Assembly: GCA_035772405.1 (NCBI GenBank) | Contig: JAYKKM010000049.1 | Coordinates: forward strand, 1,122,001 to 1,186,000 | Direction of reading: 5' to 3' | Length of the DNA: 64,000 nucleotides | Source: Chrysogorgia sp. JL179-B06 | Taxonomy: Eukaryota; Cnidaria; Anthozoa; Scleralcyonacea; Chrysogorgiidae | Shown: positions 10,929 to 21,918 of the stretch, one piece after another | How positions within the stretch are numbered: the stretch's first letter is position 1 | Layout of the letters: every line of letters starts with the position of its first letter | Notes under the pieces: model-generated | Database searches by the model: none | What the model was told of the DNA's origin: nothing | The model's input: only the letters and a program-made list of their open reading frames with translations | Program-made: the position numbers and the translations under genes

Positions 10929-11381
10929 AAATCCTTAATTACACGAAATTTATTATGATGATGACAAAATTACGTTGTTGCCAAGTTGTCAAAACATTTC
11001 TTATCCATCATATGAAGGTTTGTTAGCCATACAATCACCAACAATAACTAGACTGTTCTGTTCCAATTGGTTTTCCACAAGAAAATTTCTTGAAAATGAA
11101 TCATAAACACAGCCAAAAAATTCAACTTTATTTACTGAATATTTAGTAATTTACTGAGCGTATTACGAGTCGTACGCTTTGTATTAAATCACATCTTTAA
11201 AAACAAAAAAAATAAAACAAACATACACCTTCCCTTTGCATAGGGAATAGGCCTAATGGATGAGGAAAAGACCATAAAAATTACAGGGCAGGCCTTTAAA
11301 AACGTCTTTTTACGTTACAAACAATGAGAAAGTTTCACAACAATGTGAAATTATTTTTACAATTTTTTACATTCATGTTAA

Positions 11382-12671
11382 AGTGCCTATCTCACGTTTG
11401 GGGATTTTACATACTCGTAATATTTGGGTCTTCCTGAGCAATATATCTTGTCAGCCGAAAATTTCATCTTCATTGACTTTTTTTGTTGTTATTGCCCCAG
11501 AGGGCCAAAACCCGAGGAGGCATAGTCCCCGTATAATAGATTTGGCCCCAATGATTTGAGGTCTGTTAACAGTGAGCAAGTTTCAATAAAAATAAAATGA
11601 GCGAGTGTCTTTTTTCGTCGAAAGGTGATGGATTTTAAATCAATCTATAAACGGGATCGAAAGACTCATCCAGCAATTACGATTTGCCAGCCACAAATCA
11701 TCACAGGACTTGAAAGACTTATAGTCCACAGTCAAGACGCTGTTTAATCGACAAAGATCGCATCAAGACGAAGCTAAATCAATAAAGATTTGCAAGACGC
11801 AGTGTAATCCAAAGTGAATAACACAGATGACATTAATCGCTTCTCGTGTGTTCTGTTGTGTCAATCTTACTGTAACACACTGCCAAGATTCTATGATTGA
11901 TCAGTCATTTCTTATTCACTGATGTTTACTGATTTATGCAATTATTTGGAAAATATTTTGAATTTAACAATATAACGTGCTGGCTGTTTAATTTTATAGG
12001 AGTCCACGGGTATAATAGATTTGGCAATATGATATATTGATATATAAATTAAACACGATGAGGATATTACAAACAATATCAACATGTGTGACAGAAATTA
12101 AACACCGTGAATTCACCGAGCGAGCCGAAATATAAAGAGTGAATTACAATATCATATAATAACCGCTTATTGTTTGAGAATCTTTAATCAAACAACAAAC
12201 AAGAATATCTGATACTCTGATGAAATGCTTCATTGAAGGAACCTCGCAAACATGATCTTTTCTGCAGATGAAGAGGCGTCGATAATGAACATAAATTAGA
12301 AACAATAATTTTGCATGCATTTAAAAAATGTTAAAACAGAGAAATTCAAATAACGGATTCGGGAAAGTTTTCAAAGCATATAATTCAGTCTTGGCTAAAA
12401 CCTTTCACCGTAGCTTTCTCCACAGGACATAAGCAAACGAGACAAGCGGGGGTAGTTTTAGTGTTAACTATTCCTAGTATTATGGGATGTGAATGTGATA
12501 TCACAAGAGGCATTTTTGTGGCAAATAACACAAAAAGTGTTTGGAATGCCTCTTGTGACATCACATCCGGTAACTTTCACAGCGAAAAACTCCATGAAGA
12601 TGAAATTTTCGGCTGAGAATATGATTTCGCTCAGAAAGACCCAAATGTTACGGATATGTAAAATAGGCACT
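11382..12671. mobile_element. Fold-back element, TTAA family copy 2 (1.3 kb)
   Basis: Left end TTAA-AGTGCCTATCTCACG (TTAA at 11378-11381). The right end mirrors AGTGCCTATTTTACATA, with arms of about 100 bp including CAGCCGAAAATTTCATCTTC. A second hairpin lies inside at about 12484-12569 (ACAAGAGGCAT against ATGCCTCTTGT). The phrase TATAATAGATTTGGC is repeated at 11531 and 12010. No ORF of note. Confidence 0.7.
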
Positions 12672-12933
12672 TTTGATAGGCTGTTTAACTATTTCGATGG
12701 CATTTTTAATTACTAGCGTAAAACCTAACAAGCCGTAGGAAACGATTCAAAACAAGTCCAATACAAATGGCAGCCATTTTGAGTTTTTTACCATGGCAAC
12801 ATTAATTGCACTTCCGGAGCGCAATTAACGAAATTAATAATTGCACTCTTCTCGACCAATCATAACAATAATAGCTGAAATAGCTGACCACAAACACCTC
12901 AATACAAAATATTCCGACTTAAGATACCTTTAG

Positions 12934-14058
12934 TTACAACACCTTGACGTAATACAATGGCAATGTCTTCCCTTCGTTACCGTGTGACGGAGAAGTGAGA
13001 CTAGAGAGAGGTTGATACTCATGTTCGCTCTCATGCTCAGTCCTCTTGAGAGAAGTATATCGCTCGCCGTCGACGTCTTCATCATGTTCTGTATTCTTCG
13101 GAGGTTTGCGTTTGTTGCCGAAGATGCCCCGAGTCTGATGCGAGTAGGCATAATCGTAACCTGACGTCTTCTCCGGTTCGTGTTCAGAGTTAGTGCCAAC
13201 ATCCGGTTCTTCATACACACTCATGCCGGCGTCGGCACTTGTCGGCAACGGTAATGGTTGCAATTTAAAACTAGAGTTATTTTTTCTCCCTTTACAGCAG
13301 CGCCAACAACATAAGCTGACAAGGATAATTATCAGTAGAAGTAACACAGCAGCAACGATACTGAATAAAATCATTCTGTTCTTGATGAATGTGATAATTT
13401 CATGGAGAACAGATGTTACAGGTTTCGAGGTTGTAGAATGAGGCATAGAGGGCTGCGTGGGTGACATCACGGAGGGATACAATGTCCTTCGACCCTTTCC
13501 AATGCATTCTTTCGGCAACTTATGTTTGTTAGGAGAAGAAACCAAAACCAAGCAATATTTTATTCTTTTCGTTGATTTCCGACATGACAAGGCAGCAAAA
13601 ACGAGTTGATATTCAAGTGAGCGAGATAAGTCATTCAAAAGTTCACAAGATTTATTGGACACAGGATTTGCAATTGTATCGACGTTACAGTTCGTGAAAT
13701 TCATTGTTCGGTGTGTCAGTATTGGCTTACCGCCATTAGTACTACCAAAAACCTGGTCTTGTGATGAGTTTGTTAGACAGATACTTCCTTTGTCCACAAA
13801 TGTTTTCACCCTCGGGAGCAACACACTTTCAGTATTGCTGTCGCAATGACTTTCATTCAATAACAATTGGATTTCTTCTTCACATGACGCACTGAGGTTT
13901 GAATATTTGGATTGAAATGTAAACTGCGATGTCGGGACGCGATCCAACGCATTTTCCTGACAACGAACACAAATAAAAAGTAAAACGACCACGAAGATCA
14001 TCAAGGAGAATCGACTTGGCAGCAGTGACTTCGCTTCCATATCAGTTTTCGCAATCAA
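12934..14058 (-). CDS. Type I membrane receptor with ITAM-like tail, paralogue 1
   Basis: A 374-residue intronless frame. Residues 1-33 form a signal peptide (hydrophobic IFVVVLLFICVRC); Met7 is an equally good start. The ectodomain (about 34-225) has eight cysteines (59, 72, 94, 124, 138, 159, 169, 185) and several N-glycosylation sequons, then a Ser/Thr/Pro-rich stalk. A single transmembrane helix spans about 229-252, followed by CCWRCCKGRKN. The roughly 120-residue cytosolic tail has YEEP (282-285), YDYAY (301-305), and YTSL (334-337) with YQPL (348-351) spaced by 10 residues, the YxxL-x(6-12)-YxxL layout of an ITAM. It ends in YVKVL, a possible class II PDZ ligand. Tail motifs and cysteine pattern match the gene at 19536-20711. 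The ectodomain family is not recognised; signalling is inferred. Confidence 0.85.
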   Translation of the reverse strand: MIAKTDMEAKSLLPSRFSLMIFVVVLLFICVRCQENALDRVPTSQFTFQSKYSNLSASCEEEIQLLLNESHCDSNTESVLLPRVKTFVDKGSICLTNSSQDQVFGSTNGGKPILTHRTMNFTNCNVDTIANPVSNKSCELLNDLSRSLEYQLVFAALSCRKSTKRIKYCLVLVSSPNKHKLPKECIGKGRRTLYPSVMSPTQPSMPHSTTSKPVTSVLHEIITFIKNRMILFSIVAAVLLLLIIILVSLCCWRCCKGRKNNSSFKLQPLPLPTSADAGMSVYEEPDVGTNSEHEPEKTSGYDYAYSHQTRGIFGNKRKPPKNTEHDEDVDGERYTSLKRTEHESEHEYQPLSSLTSPSHGNEGKTLPLYYVKVL

Positions 14059-14629
14059 ACGGAAATGGTGAAAAGAAAGTATAGTTTCGCAAGCGGAAGT
14101 TCACGCTTGACACAATAGAATTTACAGCCAAATTAATGTGACTTCAAAGAAGAACGACAACAGTTGTTGTTGTAGCCGTGTAGGATAGTGACTATGTTTA
14201 CTTAAACATAAGCTAAGAAAGTCTAGCGATGAAAAACAACTGTCTGATAGACTAGTGCCGCATGGGCGTAATGCGTATCGCCCGATCACGCCGGTGTAAC
14301 ATGACCAGATGAAGTCAGCCGTAGCGTCGTGACATGCTGGCTTATGGTATCACAATATCACTGCTAAAATTATCATACACAAAGCTTTCGAATCCTTTCA
14401 AATAGTCTAAATGAAGTTTCTTAATCTGTTGAATGCTTTAAAAGTTTCAACGTTCGTTTCGAAACTGTTCTCCCTTGTAACCAGATGCCCGGGGAGGAGG
14501 CATCTGGTCCACCGGTACCAATATCGACACTGTCACGAACGGCCTTGCATGGAACGCCATTTCGCCCAAAAGTCGCACGAACAATATACGCCTTCACACA
14601 AAAACGCAATACCGAAAATCGAAATACCA
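14059..14629. other. Intergenic, upstream of receptor 1
   Basis: Presumably contains the promoter and 5' UTR of the receptor gene. No TATA element or repeat could be assigned with confidence. AGATGCC-CGGGGAGGA-GGCATCT near 14484 is a small hairpin. Confidence 0.4.
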
Positions 14630-14800
14630 TGAGAAACCCTATCTATCACCCAAAATAAACCCTATCCATCACCCAAAATAATATGTCGAGAATCCATCGT
14701 ATATATATCCACACTACTATATCGAGAATCCATCATTCAAAAAATCATATCGAGAATATATAACACCAAAAAACCATATCGAGAATTTATGGATAAACTT
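14630..14800. repeat. Degenerate satellite-like repeats
   Basis: Repeated phrases CCATCACCCAAAATAA and ATATCGAGAATCCATC occur two to four times with drift. Confidence 0.6.
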
Positions 14801-14877
14801 TTACCAGGATCTAAAACACTCGTAGAATCTGATATATGAGTAATAAAACGTGTTGTGCTGCGTAGGAAGTGCAGAAA

Positions 14878-15480
14878 TGCAAATCAAATATCTAAAAAGG
14901 TTGGTGTACTGCCGAAATAGCGTGTAATTAGCAGTCTAACGTTTCGAGCGAAGGCCCCTCGTCGCCGGAGAGTGAAACGTTTCACTCTCTGATGAAGGGC
15001 CTTCGCTGTTTCACTGACTCTCTGACGAAGGGCCTAATTCGCTGTTTCACTGACTCTCTGACGAAGCTAGGCCTTCGCTGTTTCACTGATTCTCTGACGA
15101 AGGGCCTTCGCTGTTTCACTGACTCTCTGACGAAGGGCCTAACTTCGCTGTTTCACTGACTCTCTGACGAAGGGCCTTCGCTGTTTCACTGACTCTCTGA
15201 CAAAGGGCCTTCGCTGTTTCACTGACTCTCTGACGAAGGGCCTTCGCTGTTTCACTGACTCTCTGACGAAGGGTCTTCGCTGTTTCACTGACTCTCTGAC
15301 GAAGGGCCTTCGCTGTTTCACTGACTCTCTGACGAAGCTAGGCCTTCGCTGTTTCACTGACTCTCTGACGAAGGGCCTTCGCTGTTTCACTGACTCTCTG
15401 ACGAAGGGCCTTCGCTCGAAACGTTAAACTAGTTACACGCTTTTTCGGCAGTACACCAACCTTTTTAGATATTTGATTTG
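14878..15480. repeat. GTTTCGAG element with internal 33-bp minisatellite
   Basis: The outer parts match the dispersed family (GGTTGGTGTACTGCCGAAAT at the left; the mirrored form at the right end). Between them, about 13 copies of a 33-bp unit (CTGTTTCACTGACTCTCTGA then CGAAGGGCCTTCG) run from about 15000 to 15418, with a few short insertions such as CTA or AA. 33 is a multiple of three, so open frames with a KQRRPFVRESV repeat appear by chance. Confidence 0.9.
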
Positions 15481-15570
15481 CAGAATCCATATTTGTCACT
15501 ACATCCGAGATGTGAGTGGCGTATTTCTCGTATGTCACGCTCGCGAGTGGCATATTGACAAAAATGAAGT

Positions 15571-16815
15571 GATGACTAGCCTCCTCCGCAGGCAACTCTG
15601 TGGCTTCTTTTTTCCGAGTCAAATCGCTTCCATGTACGGGTGCGCATAGATAGTAGTCGCCAGAACCATGTTGAGCCCGCCAACACCATTAACCCAGCGG
15701 TAACATGTTCGTCGTAAATATTACGAACCATTTCGCCAAACGCTCGGAACTCGGAAAGCGAAATTTGGTGTACTGCCGAAATAGTTAGACTTGCTAACTC
15801 TGCCTCTTTGTTTGTTTTGGGTTTGTTCAAAGACGGGTTTGTTTCGCGAGTGGTTTGGTTTCAAAGACGAGTTTGTTTCGAGAAGACGGATTGTATTCTC
15901 GAAACAAACCCGTCTTTAAACAAACCCGAAACAATCAAGAGGCAGATTTGGAGCCGAAGTCTATGAAATAGTGTGGAATTGTCTAACGTTTCGAGCGAAT
16001 TAAGGCCCTTCCTTAGAGAGTGAAAACGTAAACTGTGAAATAATAACTGAGTGATTATTAATTTACGTTTCACTTTCTGACGAAGGTCCTTCGCTCGAAA
16101 CGTTAGACTACTTACACGCTATTTCTACACTACCTACGCAGCACACACGTTTTATCACTTTATATTTAAAAGCATCTATGACTGGCAAGTAACTTTACGA
16201 ATGTCCTATGGCAAATGCAGAAATGCTTAAGACCACCGTAATATACTGTATAAATGTATATGCAATGCGCATATATAGTTTCAGTCGGCAAATATATTTT
16301 GTCAGTCCACAAATATATTTTGAAACCTCGCAGCATACGTTGTTGCGATTGATATTTTGAAATCCCGAATAACGTCGTTTGCCTTTTGGAAAGTATCTAC
16401 ATATCCGTTTTGACTATATCGATGATAAAATCAAATTCACTGGTCTAGGATTGAGAGTTTGTCATGTATTCTTCTGCATGAACGCTCTTCTCCAACGTGC
16501 GCGTATAAAGATACTAAATATTTACATATTTTGAAATAATGTGTGGTAGATTTACGAGCGTTTTGCGACTGTTTTACGACGAACATGTCACCGCTGGGTT
16601 AGTGGTGTTGGCGGGCTCAACATGGTTCTGGCGATAGCAATTTTTTCTCTGGGATTGCAGGGAAGTATAGGGATTGCAGGGAAGTATAGGGATTGTGAAG
16701 GGATTGGTCGACCTCCCCCTGGCGCATTTAATCTCGGCCAAAACCGTCTTGGAAGCATATTTGACTCTGGAAAAAGAAGCCACAGAGTTGCCTGCGGAGG
16801 AGGCTGAGTGATGAC
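15571..16815. mobile_element. Inverted-repeat element, 1.25 kb
   Basis: GATGACTAGCCTCCTCCGCA starts a left arm of about 150 bp, mirrored on the right by GGAGGAGGCTGAGTGATGAC. The arms share GGCAACTCTGTGGCTTCTTT and CGCCAGAACCATGTTGAGCC. The right arm is interrupted near 16637-16745 by a segment with tandem GGGATTGCAGGGAAGTATA. Further GTTTCGAG-repeat pieces lie between the arms (15765-16130). TAGCCTCCTCCGCAGGCAAC also occurs alone at about 9487. Confidence 0.7.
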
Positions 16816-17340
16816 AAAGTTAGCCAGTTCTGCGAGCAACAGGAAAACGAAAATACCAAGAAAAAACTACTTATGATATCAACCTAGCTTTTTAAAGAGT
16901 TTTTTTGCAAGTAACTATACAGTGAGGCAAACAGAGAAATAAAAGATATTTCACCGAAACATCTTGCGTTAAAACAGAGTTTAATTATCACCCTGCTATA
17001 AAGACCTTAATTCTCATCAGGAATTAAATGGTCTATTTTTCTCTGCCTTTTATACCGGATCTCATGCTTTACAGATCCGGACACAGATTTCTAAATTGTG
17101 TTCGCAACCTCTCTCCTCCGCAGAGGCTATGCGCTAGAGAATTAGGACGAGGAAAACCGCTGAAAATTGTCCTCGTCCTATTACCCCCCCCCCCCCCCCC
17201 CCCCCCTCAACTGCATTGGAAGCCTCTGCGGAACCTCAGAACACATGGGGGTATCGCCTTTGACCGGAAAGAAACGAGCAACTTCCCATTCAACTATCCA
17301 GTACGTCTCATATATATATATATATATATATATATGTCTA
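16816..17340. other. Non-coding; homopolymer and microsatellite
   Basis: Contains a run of about 22 C (17185-17206), flanked by mirrored TAGGACGAGGA / TCCTCGTCCTA, and a TA run at about 17309-17335. Confidence 0.6.
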
Positions 17341-17650
17341 ACGTGACGTGACACTGTTTGGACGTGCACTGAAGTGCTCCGCGAATTATTTCGTATTTCG
17401 TTTTTTCCTGTACGATTTTGAACGGGATACTTTTAAAAGTGCGGTCGGTAAGGTGTTCTTCTATTGGAATCTGAGAAACTCCAAGTATCCTTTTCGCCAT
17501 CTAAATAATATTTAGTGAAATACCGGATTGTCTATACCGAGATTTATAACGTTTGTTTTTCAAGACACGCAAGCAAACGAATCACGCTATGTGTGCTGAC
17601 GACAGTACGCGTGCTTCAATTTGATCTGTGCGCGTGCGTGCAGTAATTAA
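17341..17650 (-). repeat. Repeat X, copy 1 (inverted partner at 23021-23360)
   Basis: About 310 bp matching 23021-23360 in opposite orientation. Both copies keep an ATG-initiated start MAKRILG followed by SQIPIEE (here from 17500 on the minus strand), after which the frames diverge. Both lie next to a family A LINE 3' end. Together the copies bracket the receptor gene at 19.5-20.7 kb. Confidence 0.8.
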
Positions 17651-17819
17651 CGTCGAATAAAACTCATCGAACTGTACTCGCTGTAGACACACGCGCCATG
17701 ATTTTGCTCAGAACAATCGCGGGATTGGTCATATTGAGGAGAAACTAGTGGCCTTGTTACGTACCACAACGGATCAACTTCGACCACCTTATTTTTCTCA
17801 AACCTGTCGTTTGAAACAT

Positions 17820-17945
17820 GTTTATGTATATGTAATGATATGTTGTATATATTGTAATGATATGTAATTTATAATGATGCATAAATAATTTTAAGAATTT
17901 GTTGTAAGAGCATTGAGACTATTGTATAATGCTCCTAAAACGTCT

Positions 17946-17973
<28 letters not shown>
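17820..17973 (+). mobile_element. Non-LTR retrotransposon 3' end, family A copy 2
   Basis: GTTGTAAGAGCATTGAGACT, GTATAATGCTCCTAAAACG and a (TTA)n tail are nearly identical to the copies at 8.4 and 22.9 kb. Severely 5' truncated. Confidence 0.75.
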
Positions 17974-17988
<15 letters not shown>

Positions 17989-18112
17989 TTCGTGACTGAA
18001 CGAAATAGGGTGATCGCGATAGCGCACGTTAATTTATTCTGCGCTTCTACATGCATGTTTTAATGCACGTGCCGCACTTAAAACAGTATAAAAATACGAG
18101 GCTGTTACGTCT

Positions 18113-18221
18113 GTTTCAAACGTCGAACTTTTCATGTATCGAATCCGAATGTAAATGAGCAAGATCCTTTGTTCAAGTTCATTTGCATTCTCATTTGCAT
18201 GAAAAGTTCGACGTTTGAAAC
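18113..18221. mobile_element. Short MITE with 24-bp inverted ends
   Basis: GTTTCAAACGTCGAACTTTT then CATG, mirrored at the right end. The phrase CGCCGAACTTTTCATGAG at about 6798 looks like a fragment of the same family. Confidence 0.75.
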
Positions 18222-18240
18222 GGGCCTGAGCCACGTACAC

Positions 18241-18410
18241 CCCTAGCTCTCCTAGGCGAGATCTCGGGTACTCAATAGCGAGGTCTCGCGAAGGAGGGCT
18301 GGCTCTCCTCTCGCATATAAACGAAAACAAATTTCACAAATTGATGCGATTGAGAGGCTGGATCTCGGCTTGGGATCTAGTTGGCTACCTCCAACGAAAC
18401 ACCCCCTAAC
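18241..18410. repeat. GAGATCTCG repeat, relative of the 46.9 kb fold-back
   Basis: TAGGCGAGATCTCGGGT, CAATAGCGAGGTCTCGC, GGAGGGCTGGCTCTCCT and ACAAATTT correspond in order to the centre and right arm of the element at 46858-47448. The left part is missing. Confidence 0.6.
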
Positions 18411-19535
18411 TCATGACTTGTTCTAAGTGCATGATTTAACAAAAAAAAGATTAATTATTTGAGATAATTAACGTTATATTTAAGGTATAATTACTCGGGC
18501 CTCCCCCCCCCCTGGGGGGAGAGCACGAGTCTTAGAAAGGGCTCTGTTTATTATTTTTTTTATTTAACATAAATTTGGTACTTTATGGGGAGGCAGCACA
18601 CTATTCTTGACACTTCTTGGCTTTCCTGTGTGTAACTCGTGCTCAGTCTCTTCGCCGAGCTATGTATAGCCGACGAATATTTTAAATGTGGTTATGTATT
18701 AACCGAGGTTAAACCAAAGGAGATATATATACATGCGCCTCAAGGCAGCGCATGGGAGACCGGAAAGCGCAAGCCCAAACTCTAGGCCGACGAGATAAAC
18801 GCTCGGAACGAAGCACATTCAAGCAAAATTCTCACCCACCATCCCTCCCTTTAAAAAATATCAATTCCATCAGTTCTCGTGTTATCACAAACTGATGTTT
18901 GAAGGGTACAGGTAAGCCCGACTGGTGATCGGATCAGGACCAACAGGCTCAGTCAACCTGATCCTACTCCAAGCAACTAGGACAACAGCACGCATCAACC
19001 AGTCGGTCTGCCTGTCACCCAACCATCCAAACGGGTAAGTATAAATGTGGCACTGGTGATAACACACATGATCGACGTATGGTTTAACGAATATTTCGAT
19101 TTGTTCGAGTTTGTCTGGACGCACTTTCCGGGGGGGCACTTACTAGGGAAACTAGGGAAAACCGCGCATGGAATAACCAGTTATTTATTTACTGGGAATC
19201 GAATAGTTGACACTAAAATCGACTCCGCTGTTTTGTCTGTTTTCGCTTGCTTATGAACTGCCGAAATTCGAGAGTATTTGAGAGCCTGTGGCTGTGGACA
19301 AGAATCCCGATTACCCGATATTTCGATAACAAACGCAATCGCTGTATGTTTCTTATTTGTATTGTCCTTAATCGACGGCTTCAGTACTTTACTAGGATTA
19401 TAAAAGGTTGATTAACTGCAAAAATATAGTGAATAGAAAGTTTACGTCTCACGATCTGACGAAGGACATTTATAAGAAATGTTATACCTCCATATTTCCG
19501 CCAGCTTTGAAAATTTGACAATAGACACATTAATC
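18411..19535. other. Intergenic, no gene recognised
   Basis: A C/G mirror (GCCTCCCCCCCCCCTGGGGG, about 18500) followed by GTCTTAGAAAGGGCT resembles the segment at about 23400-23440. No supported ORF. Confidence 0.45.
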
Positions 19536-20711
19536 TCATATCACAACTACATAATTATCAGCGGCTTCTGTTGTCATTTCACTCTGAAAAGTAGACAATG
19601 GTTGGTACGTGTGATCTTCGTTCTCGTCTTCGGTCTTTTTAAGAGAAGTGTACGTCTTTTTCGGTTCTTTCTCCTCGACAGCTCGGCCGACATCGGATGG
19701 ACGGCGTTCATCGTAACTGCCATGATTTGCTTCTCCTATGTTCACATAAAAAGGTTCCCGGTTCATGTGTCTGTAACCAGTCGGATGAGCGTAGGCGTAT
19801 GTATATTCTCCTTTATCTTCATCTTGCTCGGTTTCCGCGGAGCCATTGATGACGAGCTCAGGATAAGTGTATTCATCATCTTCAGCTTCTTGTTGATCGT
19901 TGTGCAAGGTGGCTTCATGCTGATCGTGGTGATCAGAGATAGTCGGCCGCGGTGGTGTCATGGTCACTGACACGTCTGTTGAAGCTCTTTTCTTAATTGC
20001 TCTACGGCGACAGCAACACCCAATAACAATAACAATGAACATGCATACAAATAATACTCCACCAACAATAAGTTTGATATATTCTTTTTCGATAAAGGGG
20101 ATAACTCGAATCGTCGCCGTCATATTGGTTGGGCTAGTGCTGCCAATACGGGCAGTTGTTTGTGTTTGTAGTAGTGCTGAGTTGGGCTGATATAATTCGT
20201 ACCACAGACTCCACGTTTTCGAGCATTTCTTCGACATTGAACTCCGATTGACAGACCTCGAAACACAACTTAACAATAAGGACTTTAATGTCAATGTACA
20301 GTTCGGCAAAACAAATAATAACAGATCAACAGGCCGTGTAGAGTCGTTGAAAGAACAACATTGGAGTCTACTGCAGGAAGAGGAGTTAGAACGCACATAG
20401 CTAGTGGTGAAATTCCATGAAATTGACATTGAACACGCATTCTTGAAAGTGCGCTTCTCTGTCGGCATGAGGCAAATCCCATTCGTTAAATTAAGCTTCT
20501 CCACTTTGCGAATCACCGTCACTTCATTGCACCTGTCGTCCATGGATCGCAGACTGTTATTTTGAGACGATGACTGGTTAAGTTTAGATGTAATGTTACA
20601 CTCAAAAACTTGTACAGCTTTTGAAGAACTCTCTCCGCCATAAACGGAAATAAAGAGTAGAGATAGTGCCAACGAAAGTTGGTTGAATTGAACAGACAGT
20701 ATGAACTCCAT
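19536..20711 (-). CDS. Type I membrane receptor with ITAM-like tail, paralogue 2
   Basis: A 391-residue intronless frame with N-terminal signal sequence (LALSLLFISVYGG). The ectodomain (about 26-205) has ten cysteines (38, 61, 80, 93, 113, 118, 119, 138, 149, 163) and many N-x-S/T sites. The transmembrane helix is at about 212-233, followed by CCCRRRAIKKR. The tail carries YTYPEL (281-286), YTYAY (303-307), FYVNI, and YTSL (354-357) with YQPL (369-372) spaced by 11 residues, an ITAM-like pair. The protein ends NYVVVI, again compatible with a PDZ ligand. Compared with the gene at 12934-14058, YTSLK and YQPLS, the Y-x-YAY-x-H box, the juxtamembrane cysteine cluster and part of the ectodomain spacing (GICL/GSICL) are conserved while the rest has diverged, as expected for an old tandem duplication. 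Ligand and partner are unknown. Confidence 0.86.
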   Translation of the reverse strand: MEFILSVQFNQLSLALSLLFISVYGGESSSKAVQVFECNITSKLNQSSSQNNSLRSMDDRCNEVTVIRKVEKLNLTNGICLMPTEKRTFKNACSMSISWNFTTSYVRSNSSSCSRLQCCSFNDSTRPVDLLLFVLPNCTLTLKSLLLSCVSRSVNRSSMSKKCSKTWSLWYELYQPNSALLQTQTTARIGSTSPTNMTATIRVIPFIEKEYIKLIVGGVLFVCMFIVIVIGCCCRRRAIKKRASTDVSVTMTPPRPTISDHHDQHEATLHNDQQEAEDDEYTYPELVINGSAETEQDEDKGEYTYAYAHPTGYRHMNREPFYVNIGEANHGSYDERRPSDVGRAVEEKEPKKTYTSLKKTEDENEDHTYQPLSTFQSEMTTEAADNYVVVI

Positions 20712-21395
20712 GGCTTTACACAGAAGCTTGCTTGCATTCGCTAATACTCCTGAAGATTCTTCCTCATCAGGTTTGTCACGTTGTACTTAAAGAAATGAGC
20801 CTCTCATATCAAAACAAGCCTAATTTTTTTACAACATCCTGTTTCCATGCCTTGGCACAGTCGCACGCAATTCACCTTGCCGGAGCGCGGTGACGACATT
20901 GGCACTTTCCCCCGCAGGGGGTGGAGAAGACTCACGCATGTTTTTATATTCATTCAAGCTTTTTAAAACACTAAAAAACGAAAGTTTCTGAACGAGTAAT
21001 TGGTAAAAGATGTTAACGAACATAAACATATCCATGTCAACGAATGTTTCCGATCGACTATGGGTTAAACGTTTACTCAATTGTTAGCGTATGGTAATTG
21101 GACTCGACATGCACGCCCACATCGTGTATATTGACTGACCGATCGGAACTGAAGTGAAAGTAACATATTTTCGGGTGAAGTTTCATATAAATCCCGAAAT
21201 GACGTCACGTAGAGAAACGTCAGCCTTATTCTCGGATGTATATTGCAGGGACTATTCAAGAATAATAATCCACTGACAGGACCTTATTTTCTGATTTAGA
21301 AACTGAGCAGAGAATAGTGGTCTCATAATAGTGGCTTAGACTTTACATATGTACACACACACATATATAAGTATATATATACAACACACTCATGA
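20712..21395. other. Upstream region of receptor 2
   Basis: No repeat boundary or RNA gene recognised. A short (CA)/(TA) tract lies at about 21353-21382. Confidence 0.4.
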
Positions 21396-21477
21396 AAACA
21401 TGAGCGGCCGATGTTTATGGGCAGTTACAATGGCGAGCCGTTGTAGCTGCCCATAAACATCGACCGCGAATGTTTTA
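21396..21477. repeat. Imperfect hairpin
   Basis: AAAACATGAGCGGCCGATGT and TTATGGGCAG mirror CTGCCCATAAACATCGACCG with a loop of about 20 nt (ACAATGGCGAGCCGTTGT, itself partly palindromic). Confidence 0.85.
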
Positions 21478-21489
21478 ACGAACTTGCAT

Positions 21490-21834
21490 AATGAATAGAA
21501 TATATAATACATACTTTGTTTGGAAGTTGTATAAACGGTACAAACAAATTATTTTAACTCCGAAAAAGCTCAATTTGAGCAAGTTAACTTTGATAAATGT
21601 TTTATTAATCAATGTTTTATCCTGGGTTGTAAAATTCATTAATAATTCATGAAGACAATTCAAAAGAAATTAACATTTAATCAGCATCCTTAACTCAGGT
21701 TAGATAAAACATTGATTAATAAAACATCAACGTTTTATCAAAGTTACCTTGCTCAAATTCAGCTTTTTCGAAGTTAAAATAATTTGTTTGTACCGTTTCT
21801 ATATGTATCGTATGCATCATATATTCTATTCATT
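21490..21834. mobile_element. Fold-back element, about 345 bp
   Basis: Arms of about 130 bp: GTACAAACAAATTATTTTAA, AAGCTCAATTTGAGCAAG and ATGTTTTATTAATCAATG are all mirrored on the right. The centre includes TTCATTAATAATTCATGAA. Confidence 0.85.
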
Positions 21835-21918
21835 TTACTTTCTTTTGAATTTTCTTCATTACTATTTACAACATGAGCGGAAGTGTTGTAACCAGTGTCC
21901 ACGTCAATCGCGGACAGC

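Noticed and set aside
15139..15390. 83-codon repeat protein (KQRRPFVRESV units)
   Set aside because: The 33-bp minisatellite is open in this frame by chance; there is no start context, signal or unique flanks.
15000..15418. Possible CRISPR-like array (also 36125-36325 and 59680-62360)
   Set aside because: Repeats are head to tail with no unique spacers, in an animal genome.
19479..19970. 163-residue plus-strand frame
   Set aside because: Antisense shadow of the receptor gene tail.
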